Of a stretch of 64,000 bases of DNA, positions 52,547-60,347 are shown piece after piece. How positions within the stretch are numbered: the first letter of the stretch is position 1; the number at the start of each line of letters is the position of its first letter. The stretch spans positions 744,001-808,000 of the forward strand of contig NZ_CP068393.1 of assembly GCF_018128945.1 (NCBI RefSeq). The letters are read 5' to 3'. The notes under the pieces were generated by a model that was given only the letters and a program-made list of their open reading frames with translations, searched no databases and had not been told where the DNA came from. The stretch is from Aristaeella hokkaidonensis. Lineage in GTDB: Bacteria; Bacillota; Clostridia; Christensenellales; Aristaeellaceae. Made by a program: the position numbers and the translations under genes.

Positions 52547-53959
52547 ATGATTCAATTCGGCACAGGCGGCTGGAGAGCCGTTATCGGAGACGGATTTACC
52601 CGGGACAATATCCGGAGGGTGGCGGCGGCGCTGGCCCGGAGAATGAAGAAGGAAGGCTGCACGGAAGAAGGACTTTGCGTCGGGTATGACCGGCGGTTCC
52701 TCAGCCGCGAGGCGCTGATCTGGTTCTGCGAGGTCCTGGCGGGTGAAGGCGTGAAGGTTTACTTTGTCAACATGAGCTGCCCGACACCCCAGATTATGTT
52801 TACAGTGAAGGAAAGAAAGCTGCCTTACGGCGCCATGGTGACGGCCAGTCATAACCCGGCCATCTGGAACGGTATCAAGCTGTTTACAGCCGGCGGACGG
52901 GACGCTGCCCAGGACGTGACGGAATCCATTCAGGAAACTGCCAACAGTCTGAAAGACGGAGAAATCCGCAGCATGGATTTTGAAGCGGCGAAGACCGAGG
53001 GGAAAATCATTATTATTGATCCGAGGGACGCCTACCTGGATTCCATCCTTCGGCAAGTGAATACCGACGCGATCCGGAAACGGCGGCTGCGGATTGTGCT
53101 GGATCCGATGTTCGGCGTGAGCCTGACCGGCCTGCAGACCATCCTGTACACCTCCCGGTGTGACGTGGACGTGATCAATGACCGTCACGACGCCTTCTTC
53201 GGCCGTCACCTGCCGGCACCGAACCCGGATACGCTGGTGGACCTGCAGTACGCAGTGAAGGAGCATAACGCAGACGTAGGTATTGCCACGGACGGCGACG
53301 CGGACCGGCTGGGTATCATCGATGAAAAGGGAAACTATATTACCGCCAATGAGACGCTGGCACTGCTGTATTCCTACCTGCTGGAGCAGAAAGGCTGGAA
53401 AGGACCGGCGGTGCGCAATATCGCTACTACCCACCTGCTGGACAGGATCGCGGAAGCACACGGCGAAAAGTGTATCGAGGTACCCGTGGGATTCAAACAC
53501 ATCTCGGCCGGGATGGAAGCCAACAATGCACTGATCGGCGGCGAATCGTCCGGCGGCCTGACAGTCCGGGGACATATAGCCGGCAAGGATGGCCTGTATG
53601 CGGCGAGCCTGCTGGTGGAGATGCTGAGCGTCAGCGGGAAAAAGCTCAGCGAACTGGTAGCGGATCTGTACAGCCGTTACGGTGAAATGCATGCAGCTGA
53701 ATATGACTGGGCGCTGACTCCGGAAAAGAAGGAACAGATTCATCACCTGGTGATGGATGAAAAGAAGCTTCCGTCCTTTGAGCAGACCGTTGTCCGCGTC
53801 AACTACATGGACGGCTGCAAAGTCTATTTTGAAAACGGATGGGTGATTGTCCGTCCATCCGGTACGGAACCGCGGATCCGAATCTTTGCGGAAGCACCGA
53901 CACAAACGGAAGCGGAAGCGCTGGTACGGAAGATGGCGGATTTCACAGGGCTGGAATGA
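52547..53959 (+). CDS. Phosphoglucomutase/phosphomannomutase family protein
   Basis: 470 aa, alpha-D-phosphohexomutase fold. Catalytic phosphoserine loop VTASHNPAIWNGIKLF, metal loop IATDGDADRLGIID, sugar-binding GGESSGGLTVRGHIAGKDG, and phosphate-binding VRPSGTEPRIRIFAEA. It would convert sugar-1-phosphate to sugar-6-phosphate. It follows the NahK-like kinase by 13 bases (GAACGGAGG before ATG), so the pair likely feeds an imported sugar into central metabolism. Specificity (Glc, Man or HexNAc) cannot be read from sequence. Confidence 0.93.
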   Translation: MIQFGTGGWRAVIGDGFTRDNIRRVAAALARRMKKEGCTEEGLCVGYDRRFLSREALIWFCEVLAGEGVKVYFVNMSCPTPQIMFTVKERKLPYGAMVTASHNPAIWNGIKLFTAGGRDAAQDVTESIQETANSLKDGEIRSMDFEAAKTEGKIIIIDPRDAYLDSILRQVNTDAIRKRRLRIVLDPMFGVSLTGLQTILYTSRCDVDVINDRHDAFFGRHLPAPNPDTLVDLQYAVKEHNADVGIATDGDADRLGIIDEKGNYITANETLALLYSYLLEQKGWKGPAVRNIATTHLLDRIAEAHGEKCIEVPVGFKHISAGMEANNALIGGESSGGLTVRGHIAGKDGLYAASLLVEMLSVSGKKLSELVADLYSRYGEMHAAEYDWALTPEKKEQIHHLVMDEKKLPSFEQTVVRVNYMDGCKVYFENGWVIVRPSGTEPRIRIFAEAPTQTEAEALVRKMADFTGLE

Positions 53960-53968
53960 CATAAAAAA

Positions 53969-54001
53969 GGCTGGAATCAGGAATGATTTCAGCCCTTTTT
54001 T
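53969..54001. terminator. Bidirectional terminator
   Basis: GGCTGGAATCA, GGAA, TGATTTCAGCC with T-tracts of 6-7 on both sides. It ends the sugar operon and the convergent GESH-motif gene. Confidence 0.9.
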
Positions 54002-54013
54002 CTTTGATCCGCT

Positions 54014-55069
54014 TTATTCGCTGACGATGATCCCGTAAGTATTGAGAACACCCGCGGAGGTCTTGCTTCCATCCGCAATGTAATACAGACGCAGAAGAGT
54101 ACCGTCTTTTTTCGTGTATTCCACGATAAAAACCTGGCCGGGCCCGATCTCCATGATATAGTTGCCGGCGGGGAGGCAGTCTCCTGTGCCGGGAGCATCC
54201 TTCAGGTCTTCATAAGCGCCTTCCACCCTCCAGAAATCCCGTTTCAGGAAATCCGCAGACCAGGAGGAAATATCACTGCTTCCAAAATAGGAAGCCTCAT
54301 ACTGTTTTCCGTTCAGGGTAACGGTTTCCAACCGGACAATACCGGATTTAGTCAGATCGGTCGAATATATACGGTTTCCGAGAAGATCCTTCAATTGTGA
54401 CGCCATGCAGGGTATGGATCCAGTTGAATCCAGGGAAAACAGGTTTGTATGGGCGGATCCGTATATGCCCATGACGTCCTTTTGTCCCAGTGCATCATAA
54501 ATCCTAAGGAAATTATCCACCATCAGTTTTTCCCTGTAAACAAAGGCCGCGTCCTGATTGTCAGACTTCATTGCGTAATAGGTACTGCCTTGTTGAATGA
54601 CTTCTTCCGCGAAACGGTACTGATCACTGTCCTTCCTGCCTTCGGATTCCAGCAGTGCCAGATATGCGGTTCCAAGGGTGTTGAACTGATGCCCCACATC
54701 GGTTCCGTGAAAGACAGTATCCGGGAACCTGGATTTGATTGACCGGTAAAAATCCAGGACACACGGAGAATGCATCTGTGTTCCTTCCATTGCGTTGTAG
54801 ACCAGTTCCAGCAGTTCATCTGTATCTGCATGCATCCACCGGTTCAGGTATTCAGCCGAATAGAAGGGGAGCTCAATAAACAGGTCACGCATTCCGCCGG
54901 CATAGCAGTCTGACCAGGCGGCCAGTTCCTTTTCCAGGCAGGCCGGATCCGCATGGGATTCGCCGTAAAGGAAGACGTTTCCGGAGTTGTCTGCTTCCGC
55001 GCATGCGGGAGCGAAACAGCAAAGAACCAGCATGCTGACGGTGAGCAGTACGAAAAGCGTTTTTCTCAT
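54014..55069 (-). CDS. Secreted GESH-motif protein, erythromycin esterase/ChaN/TraB superfamily-like
   Basis: 351 aa with signal peptide (MRKTLFVLLTVSMLVLCCFAPACA). The mature part opens GNVFLYGESHADPACLEKEL, later RDLFIELPFYSAEYLNRWMH, FHGTDVGHQFNTLGTAYLAL and DVMGIYGSAHTNLF. The GESH and GSAH histidines and the ELP glutamate are the conserved positions of the EreA/ChaN/TraB superfamily, whose members include esterases, haem binders and proteases. No closer assignment is safe. Start ATG 55069 after GGAGGTTGATCCT; an upstream open frame lacks a ribosome site. It appears monocistronic, between two sugar loci. Confidence 0.7.
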   Translation of the reverse strand: MRKTLFVLLTVSMLVLCCFAPACAEADNSGNVFLYGESHADPACLEKELAAWSDCYAGGMRDLFIELPFYSAEYLNRWMHADTDELLELVYNAMEGTQMHSPCVLDFYRSIKSRFPDTVFHGTDVGHQFNTLGTAYLALLESEGRKDSDQYRFAEEVIQQGSTYYAMKSDNQDAAFVYREKLMVDNFLRIYDALGQKDVMGIYGSAHTNLFSLDSTGSIPCMASQLKDLLGNRIYSTDLTKSGIVRLETVTLNGKQYEASYFGSSDISSWSADFLKRDFWRVEGAYEDLKDAPGTGDCLPAGNYIMEIGPGQVFIVEYTKKDGTLLRLYYIADGSKTSAGVLNTYGIIVSE

Positions 55070-55203
55070 AGGATCAACCTCCATTACAGGAAAATGATAG
55101 ATGGAAAGAATTGAGCTTTTATTCCCGGAACTATCATAACAGGCCGGAGAACGTTTTTTCATCCTGTTTTTGAAAAAATAAGGGCGTGTATTGTGCTGAA
55201 TTG

Positions 55204-55232
55204 AGAAAAAAGCTTCCCCCAAAGGGAAGCTT
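55204..55232 (-). terminator. Terminator of the second sugar operon
   Basis: AAGCTTCCC/GGGAAGCTT with a 5-base loop, followed by TTTTCTC on the minus strand, 20 bases after the kinase stop. Confidence 0.85.
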
Positions 55233-55251
55233 ATGTTTGAAAGATATCGCT

Positions 55252-56343
55252 TCAATCACCGTACAGCTCCAGCAGGATTTCCCGTGCCTCGGTGCTGTGC
55301 TTTTCCATGTCCCGGAAGAGGGCAAACTGCGCCCTGGCCCGGTCCAGGTTCTGTCCCGGACGGTGAATTTTGAAATAGACGTCTCCGTTCAGGTGATCCG
55401 CAAGGAACCGGAGTCCGTTTTCCAGCGTCATGAGGCGGGCGCCGGTTTCCAGGGACAACAGCTCCTCCCGGGAGAGGACACCCTTCAGGGAAGAAAGGAA
55501 ACCGCGGGCAAAAGCCCGGTATTTTGGCAATTCCAGGCGGATCAGGGAAAGATCCTGCTCATCCTCGGCGGCACTGCAGGCACCCACCCGGATGGCGTCG
55601 CCAAAGTCGTAAGCCAGCAGCCCCGGCATTACGGTATCCAGATCGATGACACAGACAGCCTTGGAAGTTTTACGATCCAGGAGCACGTTGTTTACCTTTG
55701 TGTCGTTGTGGGTAACGCGCAGGGGCAGTTTTTCCGCGGCGAGGGCATCCGTCAGGAGCCGGGTGTCATCCGCGTGGCTCCGGGCGAAGGCAAGTTCTTC
55801 CTCCACTTCGTGAAGACGGCCTGAGGCATTCCTTGCGACGGCCTCCTCCAGCTGGCACAGACGTGAAGGGGTGTCGTGGAAGGCGTGAATGGTCTCATAC
55901 AGGGAGGCAACCGGGAAATCATCCAGCATACGGGTGAAAAGGCCGAAAGCACGGCCGCATTCTTCCAGAACAGCCGGATCATCCGGAAGTTCGGGACTGA
56001 AAGTGTCCGGCACAAACAGGAGAAGACGCCAGATCTGGCCTTCGCTGTCTTCCGCACAGGATTCGCCGGAAAGGGTGGGGATGAGGGTAATCGTCTCCCG
56101 GTCCGGATCGCCTCCGGCAGCCAGGATCTTCATCCGCAGATGGGCGGTCACATGCTGAATGTTTTCCATAACTTCCCGGGGACGGACGAAAACATAGCTG
56201 TTGATGCGCTGGAGAATATACTGCCTGTCTGTTCCGGCAATCCGGACCAGAAATGTGTTGTTGATATGGCCGTTGCCAAAGGGAACCGCAGTACGTTCTC
56301 CTTCCGGCAGGGCAAAAGCATCCAGGATTTCAGGATAGGGCAT
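55252..56343 (-). CDS. Second NahK-like kinase
   Basis: 363 aa, same family as the kinase at 51475: VPFGNGHINNTFLVRIAG, YILQRINSYVFVRPREVMEN, catalytic loop THNDTKVNNVLLDRKT and VIDLDTVMPGLLAYDFGDAI. The shared HIN.T, ND.K.NNV and DLDTVMPGL..DFGD blocks show close relation. It is the last gene of a minus-strand unit of binding protein, two permeases and kinase, so it probably phosphorylates that importer's sugar. No mutase is in this operon; the one at 52547 could serve both. ATG 56343 follows AAAGGATG. Confidence 0.82.
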   Translation of the reverse strand: MPYPEILDAFALPEGERTAVPFGNGHINNTFLVRIAGTDRQYILQRINSYVFVRPREVMENIQHVTAHLRMKILAAGGDPDRETITLIPTLSGESCAEDSEGQIWRLLLFVPDTFSPELPDDPAVLEECGRAFGLFTRMLDDFPVASLYETIHAFHDTPSRLCQLEEAVARNASGRLHEVEEELAFARSHADDTRLLTDALAAEKLPLRVTHNDTKVNNVLLDRKTSKAVCVIDLDTVMPGLLAYDFGDAIRVGACSAAEDEQDLSLIRLELPKYRAFARGFLSSLKGVLSREELLSLETGARLMTLENGLRFLADHLNGDVYFKIHRPGQNLDRARAQFALFRDMEKHSTEAREILLELYGD

Positions 56344-56387
56344 GGGTACAGAGACATCCTTTCGATGGTAAAGTAGTGACTATTGTT

Positions 56388-57950
56388 TTATCCTTTAACG
56401 CCGCCGGCTGTCAAGCCCGCAGCCAGGTGCTTTTCGATCAGCATGAAGAGGATGACCACAGGAACGGTTGCCAGAAGCGCCGCAGCGAAGAGATACTGCC
56501 ATTCAATCATGTTGAAGGAAGAGAACTGGGTGATGCCCACCGTAATAGGCCTGTTGGCCTGGGTGGAGATCAGCACGGTGGAGACGGTATATTCATTCCA
56601 GGCGTTGATAAAGACAAAGATCAGCGTGGTGACAATTCCGGGAGCCGCCATGGGAAGCAGAATCCGGAGCATGGCACCGAGCACGCTGCAGCCATCGATA
56701 CAGGCGGCCTGCTCCATCTCGGAGGAGATGGAAACAAAGGTGCCGCGGAGAAGCCAGATGGCGAAGGCCTGGTTGAAAGCCGCATTGATGAACATCAGTC
56801 CCATCAGGGTATCGTTGAGGTGCAGCGTGTTCATGAGGCGGGAAATGCCGACCAGCAGCACGACGGGAGAGAACATCTGGCTCATGATGACAAAACCGAG
56901 ATAGGCTTTCTTGCCGCGGAAATCCATGCGCGCCATGGCATAGGCGGCGGGAATGCCGCAGACCATAGCAACGAGCGTGGCACCACCGGCAATCAGCAGG
57001 GAGTTGACCAGATACCGCAGGACGCCGCGGTTCAGCGTATCCGTGAGATTGCTGAAGACCCAGCGGGACGGCAGGATCCGGAGGAAATGCATATCCGTTG
57101 TTTCCGCATTGCTGCGGAAGGCAGTGATGAACATCACGAAGAAGGGATACAGGATAAACAGCGAGAAAAGGATCACGCTGAGATAAAGCGCAATGCGCAG
57201 AAGTGTCTTTTTCAGCGGCTTACAGGCGCCCAGGATGGCGGCGCATATGGTGATGAAAGCCGGGATAATCAGCAGGAACGGGCCAGCGCAGACGGTATAT
57301 TTCAGGGCGGCCAGCAGGGTGTCCAACTGGTCTCCGGCGGATCCGTCGAAGAGGAACCGGTCGAGTGCCGGCCGGAGACGATCCAGCGCTCCGGGATTCC
57401 CGCCGGCTTGTGCCAGATCCACCGTGCGGGAAAGATCCAGATTGAGCCTGTTGAAGACAACGGGAATCAGGAAAAAGGAAGCAAGGGCCAGGATAAAGGC
57501 GCCGATTCCGGCAGCGCGGTTTCCGGTAAACACAGACAGGAGGGTGAGCAGCCAGGCGGCTGCAGAGAAAACAAGAATCAGGATCAACAGCACAGAAGAG
57601 GGAAGCCCGGCACGCAGCAGATCCCAGCCGCTCCGGTTGTTGGCGGCATTGATGGTGAAAATGACCAGGGAAGTGGTTTCATTTTTGCTGTTGACCCGTT
57701 CAATGACCTGTTCGTCAATGTCGCCTTCCACACCCTGGGTGCGGAAGGTTTCAAGCTGGAGCTCCACTTCCTGACGAACGGTCTGGTATTTTTCATCACC
57801 CACAAAAGTGTTGGGAGAACGCTTAATATACAGCTGTGAGGAGAAATTCAGAAAAGACAGAGAGCAGAAAACGACGGTCAGGATCAGCGATGAAAGAATC
57901 AGAAGAAGAATGATCCGACGGGAGTTTGAAACGGAAGGAAGCTTTTTCAT
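56388..57950 (-). CDS. Sugar ABC permease, MalG type, with four-helix N-terminal extension
   Basis: 520 aa, about 240 longer than usual MalG. The C-terminal ~270 residues are the permease (IALYLSVILFSLFILYPFFV, EAA loop EMEQAACIDGCSVLGAMLRI). The extension has a first helix at ~13-35, an extracellular stretch to ~115 (YQTVRQEVELQLETFRTQGV), two helices (SSVLLILILVFSAAAWLLTL and GAFILALASFFLIPVVF), a second outside loop (~170-215), and a fourth helix before the permease core. ATG shares a base with the MalF-type stop (TGATG). No ATPase gene is present in the operon. Confidence 0.85.
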   Translation of the reverse strand: MKKLPSVSNSRRIILLLILSSLILTVVFCSLSFLNFSSQLYIKRSPNTFVGDEKYQTVRQEVELQLETFRTQGVEGDIDEQVIERVNSKNETTSLVIFTINAANNRSGWDLLRAGLPSSVLLILILVFSAAAWLLTLLSVFTGNRAAGIGAFILALASFFLIPVVFNRLNLDLSRTVDLAQAGGNPGALDRLRPALDRFLFDGSAGDQLDTLLAALKYTVCAGPFLLIIPAFITICAAILGACKPLKKTLLRIALYLSVILFSLFILYPFFVMFITAFRSNAETTDMHFLRILPSRWVFSNLTDTLNRGVLRYLVNSLLIAGGATLVAMVCGIPAAYAMARMDFRGKKAYLGFVIMSQMFSPVVLLVGISRLMNTLHLNDTLMGLMFINAAFNQAFAIWLLRGTFVSISSEMEQAACIDGCSVLGAMLRILLPMAAPGIVTTLIFVFINAWNEYTVSTVLISTQANRPITVGITQFSSFNMIEWQYLFAAALLATVPVVILFMLIEKHLAAGLTAGGVKG

Positions 57951-58837
57951 CAGAGATTATCCTCCTTCCGCATGGTGATGAGCATATAGCAGCCGGAGGC
58001 AATGCACAGGATAACGAAACCGATCACGGAGAGCGCGGTGGCCGGACCTTTCCGCTGGTCATAGAAGGCGAGCATGTACAGATAGGTGACCATCGTATCG
58101 GTCTTGTTGGCCGGAGCGCCTTTGGTGATGGTATAGATGATGGGGAAGGAATTGAATACATAAATGATATTCAGCACGGTGGAAACCGTGAGGGACGGTT
58201 TCACCAGCGGGATGGTCACATGACGGAGCTTTTTCCAGAAGCCCGCGCCGTCCACGGTGGCTGCTTCATAATAGGACGCGTCGATGGACTGAAGGCCGGA
58301 AAGCACGGTAAAGGTGACAAAGGGAATGGTAACGATGATACCGATGGCACACTCCCAGATGAATTCAATCTGATAGGAAGCACGCCAGTTCACCGGATCC
58401 TGCAGAAAACCCAGATTCAGCAGGATGTTATTCAGGTTGCCGTATTCCATTTTGATGATGTAGTTCCATACGGACGCCTGAATGACCAGGGAAGCCGCCC
58501 AGGGGAAGACCATGATCGACCGGGCAATCTTCCTGCCGCGGAAGGGCTGATTGAGCACCATGGCGCAGATGAAACCGATAAGGGTAGAAAGCCCTACAAC
58601 GGAGACCACCCAGAAGGCAGTGTTAAGCATTACCTGAGGAAAAGCGGCGGAAGAAACAGCGTCCTGAAAGTTTTTCAGTCCGATAAACCCACCGACAACG
58701 CCGGCACGGCTGATATGGCTGAAGGCCAGGCGGAAAACAATGCCGATGGGGAATACGACGAAAACCAGCATCAGCAGGATGCTGGGAAGAATCCAGAGAT
58801 AGGGTTCCCAACGATGACGGACAAAAACTGAACGCAT
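57950..58837 (-). CDS. Sugar ABC permease, MalF type
   Basis: 295 aa, six helices starting YLWILPSILLMLVFVVFPIG, EAA loop YYEAATVDGAGFWKKLRHVT. It lacks the large P2 loop of E. coli MalF. It follows the binding-protein gene across a hairpin and is coupled to the MalG-type permease. Confidence 0.92.
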   Translation of the reverse strand: MRSVFVRHRWEPYLWILPSILLMLVFVVFPIGIVFRLAFSHISRAGVVGGFIGLKNFQDAVSSAAFPQVMLNTAFWVVSVVGLSTLIGFICAMVLNQPFRGRKIARSIMVFPWAASLVIQASVWNYIIKMEYGNLNNILLNLGFLQDPVNWRASYQIEFIWECAIGIIVTIPFVTFTVLSGLQSIDASYYEAATVDGAGFWKKLRHVTIPLVKPSLTVSTVLNIIYVFNSFPIIYTITKGAPANKTDTMVTYLYMLAFYDQRKGPATALSVIGFVILCIASGCYMLITMRKEDNL

Positions 58838-58851
58838 GATTCTTCTCCTGT

Positions 58852-58881
58852 AAAAAAGGGAGGCCGGTATTCCGGCCTCCC
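58852..58881 (-). terminator. Terminator-like hairpin after the binding-protein gene
   Basis: GGGAGGCCGG/CCGGCCTCCC with a 4-base loop, followed by TTTTTTA on the minus strand. The permease gene starts 15 bases beyond, so this acts as an attenuator or mRNA protector rather than an operon end. Confidence 0.75.
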
Positions 58882-58894
58882 GGATGATAGAGGA

Positions 58895-60157
58895 TTATTT
58901 ACCGGTGATCTTCGCCTGCAGCGCATCCAGCAGTTCCTTCACGTTGCCACCGGTGAGGGCCTGCTGTTCAACTTCGATAACGCCCTGCTTCACATCGTTC
59001 CATTCCGCCTTGGTGGTGGGATAGAACTTGGCACCGCCCAGCACGTCCAGCCAGGCCTGGAAGGAAGGATCAGCTTCAACCAGAGCGCCAACAGCAGAGT
59101 TCACAGCGGGCAGGAAGCCTTCCATGGAAACCCAGCCGACATAATTGGCGGGATCATAGAAGAAGGTCAGGAACTTGCCGATGGCTTCGTTACGGGCAGC
59201 CTGATCGGGAGCAGTTTCATCCTTGAAAGCCATGATACGGTCCATGACGCCGACGGAACTGGAGCCGGCACCTTCATTGTGCGGCAGAGCAGCGGTTCCG
59301 GGAACCACGGTGCCTTCCTTGTCGATGATGTAGGTGGGCAGCTGGTTGGGGGCAATCAGCATGGCCATCTTGCCGGCAGCGAACATATCCTGCAGGTCAT
59401 AACGGGTCTGGGTGGCAGGGTTCGGGTTGGTGAAGCCCTTGTTTACCAGGCCGATAGCATATTCGATGGCCTCAACGTTGGCGTCGGAATTCAGGATCCA
59501 TTCGCCGTTCTCGTCCACGAAACCGCCGTTGTTGCCCCAGGTGTAATAGGCGAAAGCGGCCTGACCTTCATCGGTGGTCATATCAACGCCCCAGGGATAC
59601 ACTTCGCCGCCGAAGGCATCCAGGATCGCCTGGGAAGCGTCTTCCAGTTCAGCCCAGGTTTCCGGCACCTTGTCAACGCCGGCTTCCTTGAGCAGGTCTT
59701 CATTGTAGAACAGGGCACGGGCAGAAGCCAGGTCCGGAACGGCCCAGACAGTTCCGTCGATGACGGACTGCTCAATGAAGGAGGGGAAGAAGTCCTGGAA
59801 CAGCTCGTCCGGGCAGTACTCGGAAACGGGCATCAGCAGGCCTTCATTCGCGTAATCGGCAAACACGTCGATATTCAGGATGTCCGGCGCGTTGTTATTG
59901 CTAATCCGGGTGGAGACAACCGTGTACAGGTCATTCCAGGAGACAACTTCCAGATTCAGCTTGATGCCGGGGTTGGCTTCCTCAAACTTCGCGACGAAGT
60001 TGGAACCATCCATGCCCGATCCAAGGAACCATTCCTGGGTGTTGGGGCCGTACTGGGCGATGATGACGTCCAGCGTAATGTCCTCCGCATGAGCGGAAAC
60101 AACCGCCAGGGAGAGGAACAGGGACAGGGCAAGAATCACAGACAAAAATCTCTTCAT
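58895..60157 (-). CDS. Sugar ABC substrate-binding protein, family 1
   Basis: 420 aa, MalE size, with signal peptide (MKRFLSVILALSLFLSLAVVSAHA, cut before ED) and no lipobox cysteine. LDVIIAQYGPNTQEWFLGSG, NLEVVSWNDLYTVVSTRISN and DILNIDVFADYANEGLLMPV are typical of CUT1 binders. First gene of the operon with the two permeases and the second kinase. ATG 60157 follows GGAGGGTTAACC. It has a consensus promoter and a palindrome in its leader. Confidence 0.93.
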   Translation of the reverse strand: MKRFLSVILALSLFLSLAVVSAHAEDITLDVIIAQYGPNTQEWFLGSGMDGSNFVAKFEEANPGIKLNLEVVSWNDLYTVVSTRISNNNAPDILNIDVFADYANEGLLMPVSEYCPDELFQDFFPSFIEQSVIDGTVWAVPDLASARALFYNEDLLKEAGVDKVPETWAELEDASQAILDAFGGEVYPWGVDMTTDEGQAAFAYYTWGNNGGFVDENGEWILNSDANVEAIEYAIGLVNKGFTNPNPATQTRYDLQDMFAAGKMAMLIAPNQLPTYIIDKEGTVVPGTAALPHNEGAGSSSVGVMDRIMAFKDETAPDQAARNEAIGKFLTFFYDPANYVGWVSMEGFLPAVNSAVGALVEADPSFQAWLDVLGGAKFYPTTKAEWNDVKQGVIEVEQQALTGGNVKELLDALQAKITGK

Positions 60158-60178
60158 GGTTAACCCTCCATATGTTTT

Positions 60179-60191
60179 TTTCGCAGCGAAA
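60179..60191. promoter_or_regulatory. Palindromic operator candidate in the importer leader
   Basis: TTTCGCAGCGAAA, a perfect 13-base palindrome with a central A, lies between the promoter and the binding-protein start, about 15-25 bases downstream of the expected transcription start. It suits a roadblock repressor of the LacI type; no regulator gene is adjacent. Confidence 0.5.
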
Positions 60192-60213
60192 CAAGCTGCT
60201 TTTCTTTAGATTC

Positions 60214-60242
60214 AGTATAGCTTTCCGCAGGGGCTTTGTCAA
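60214..60242 (-). promoter_or_regulatory. Consensus promoter of the second sugar operon
   Basis: On the minus strand TTGACA (60242-60237), 17 bases, TATACT (60219-60214). Confidence 0.88.
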
Positions 60243-60279
60243 TGAAGAAACACCCTGGAAAATGCACCGGAAAGCAAGA

Positions 60280-60309
60280 AAAATAAGGGTTTCCGCAGCG
60301 CAGAAACCC
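60280..60309 (-). terminator. Terminator of the EEP gene
   Basis: GGGTTTC/GAAACCC with a G+C-rich loop, followed by TTATTTTTC on the minus strand, 38 bases after the EEP stop. Confidence 0.75.
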
Positions 60310-60347
60310 GGCAGGCCTTATGGATCAAAGGATGGGAAAACCACCTG

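Noticed and set aside
54014..55069. Macrolide resistance esterase
   Set aside because: Only superfamily motifs match and the protein is exported; there is no support for drug inactivation.
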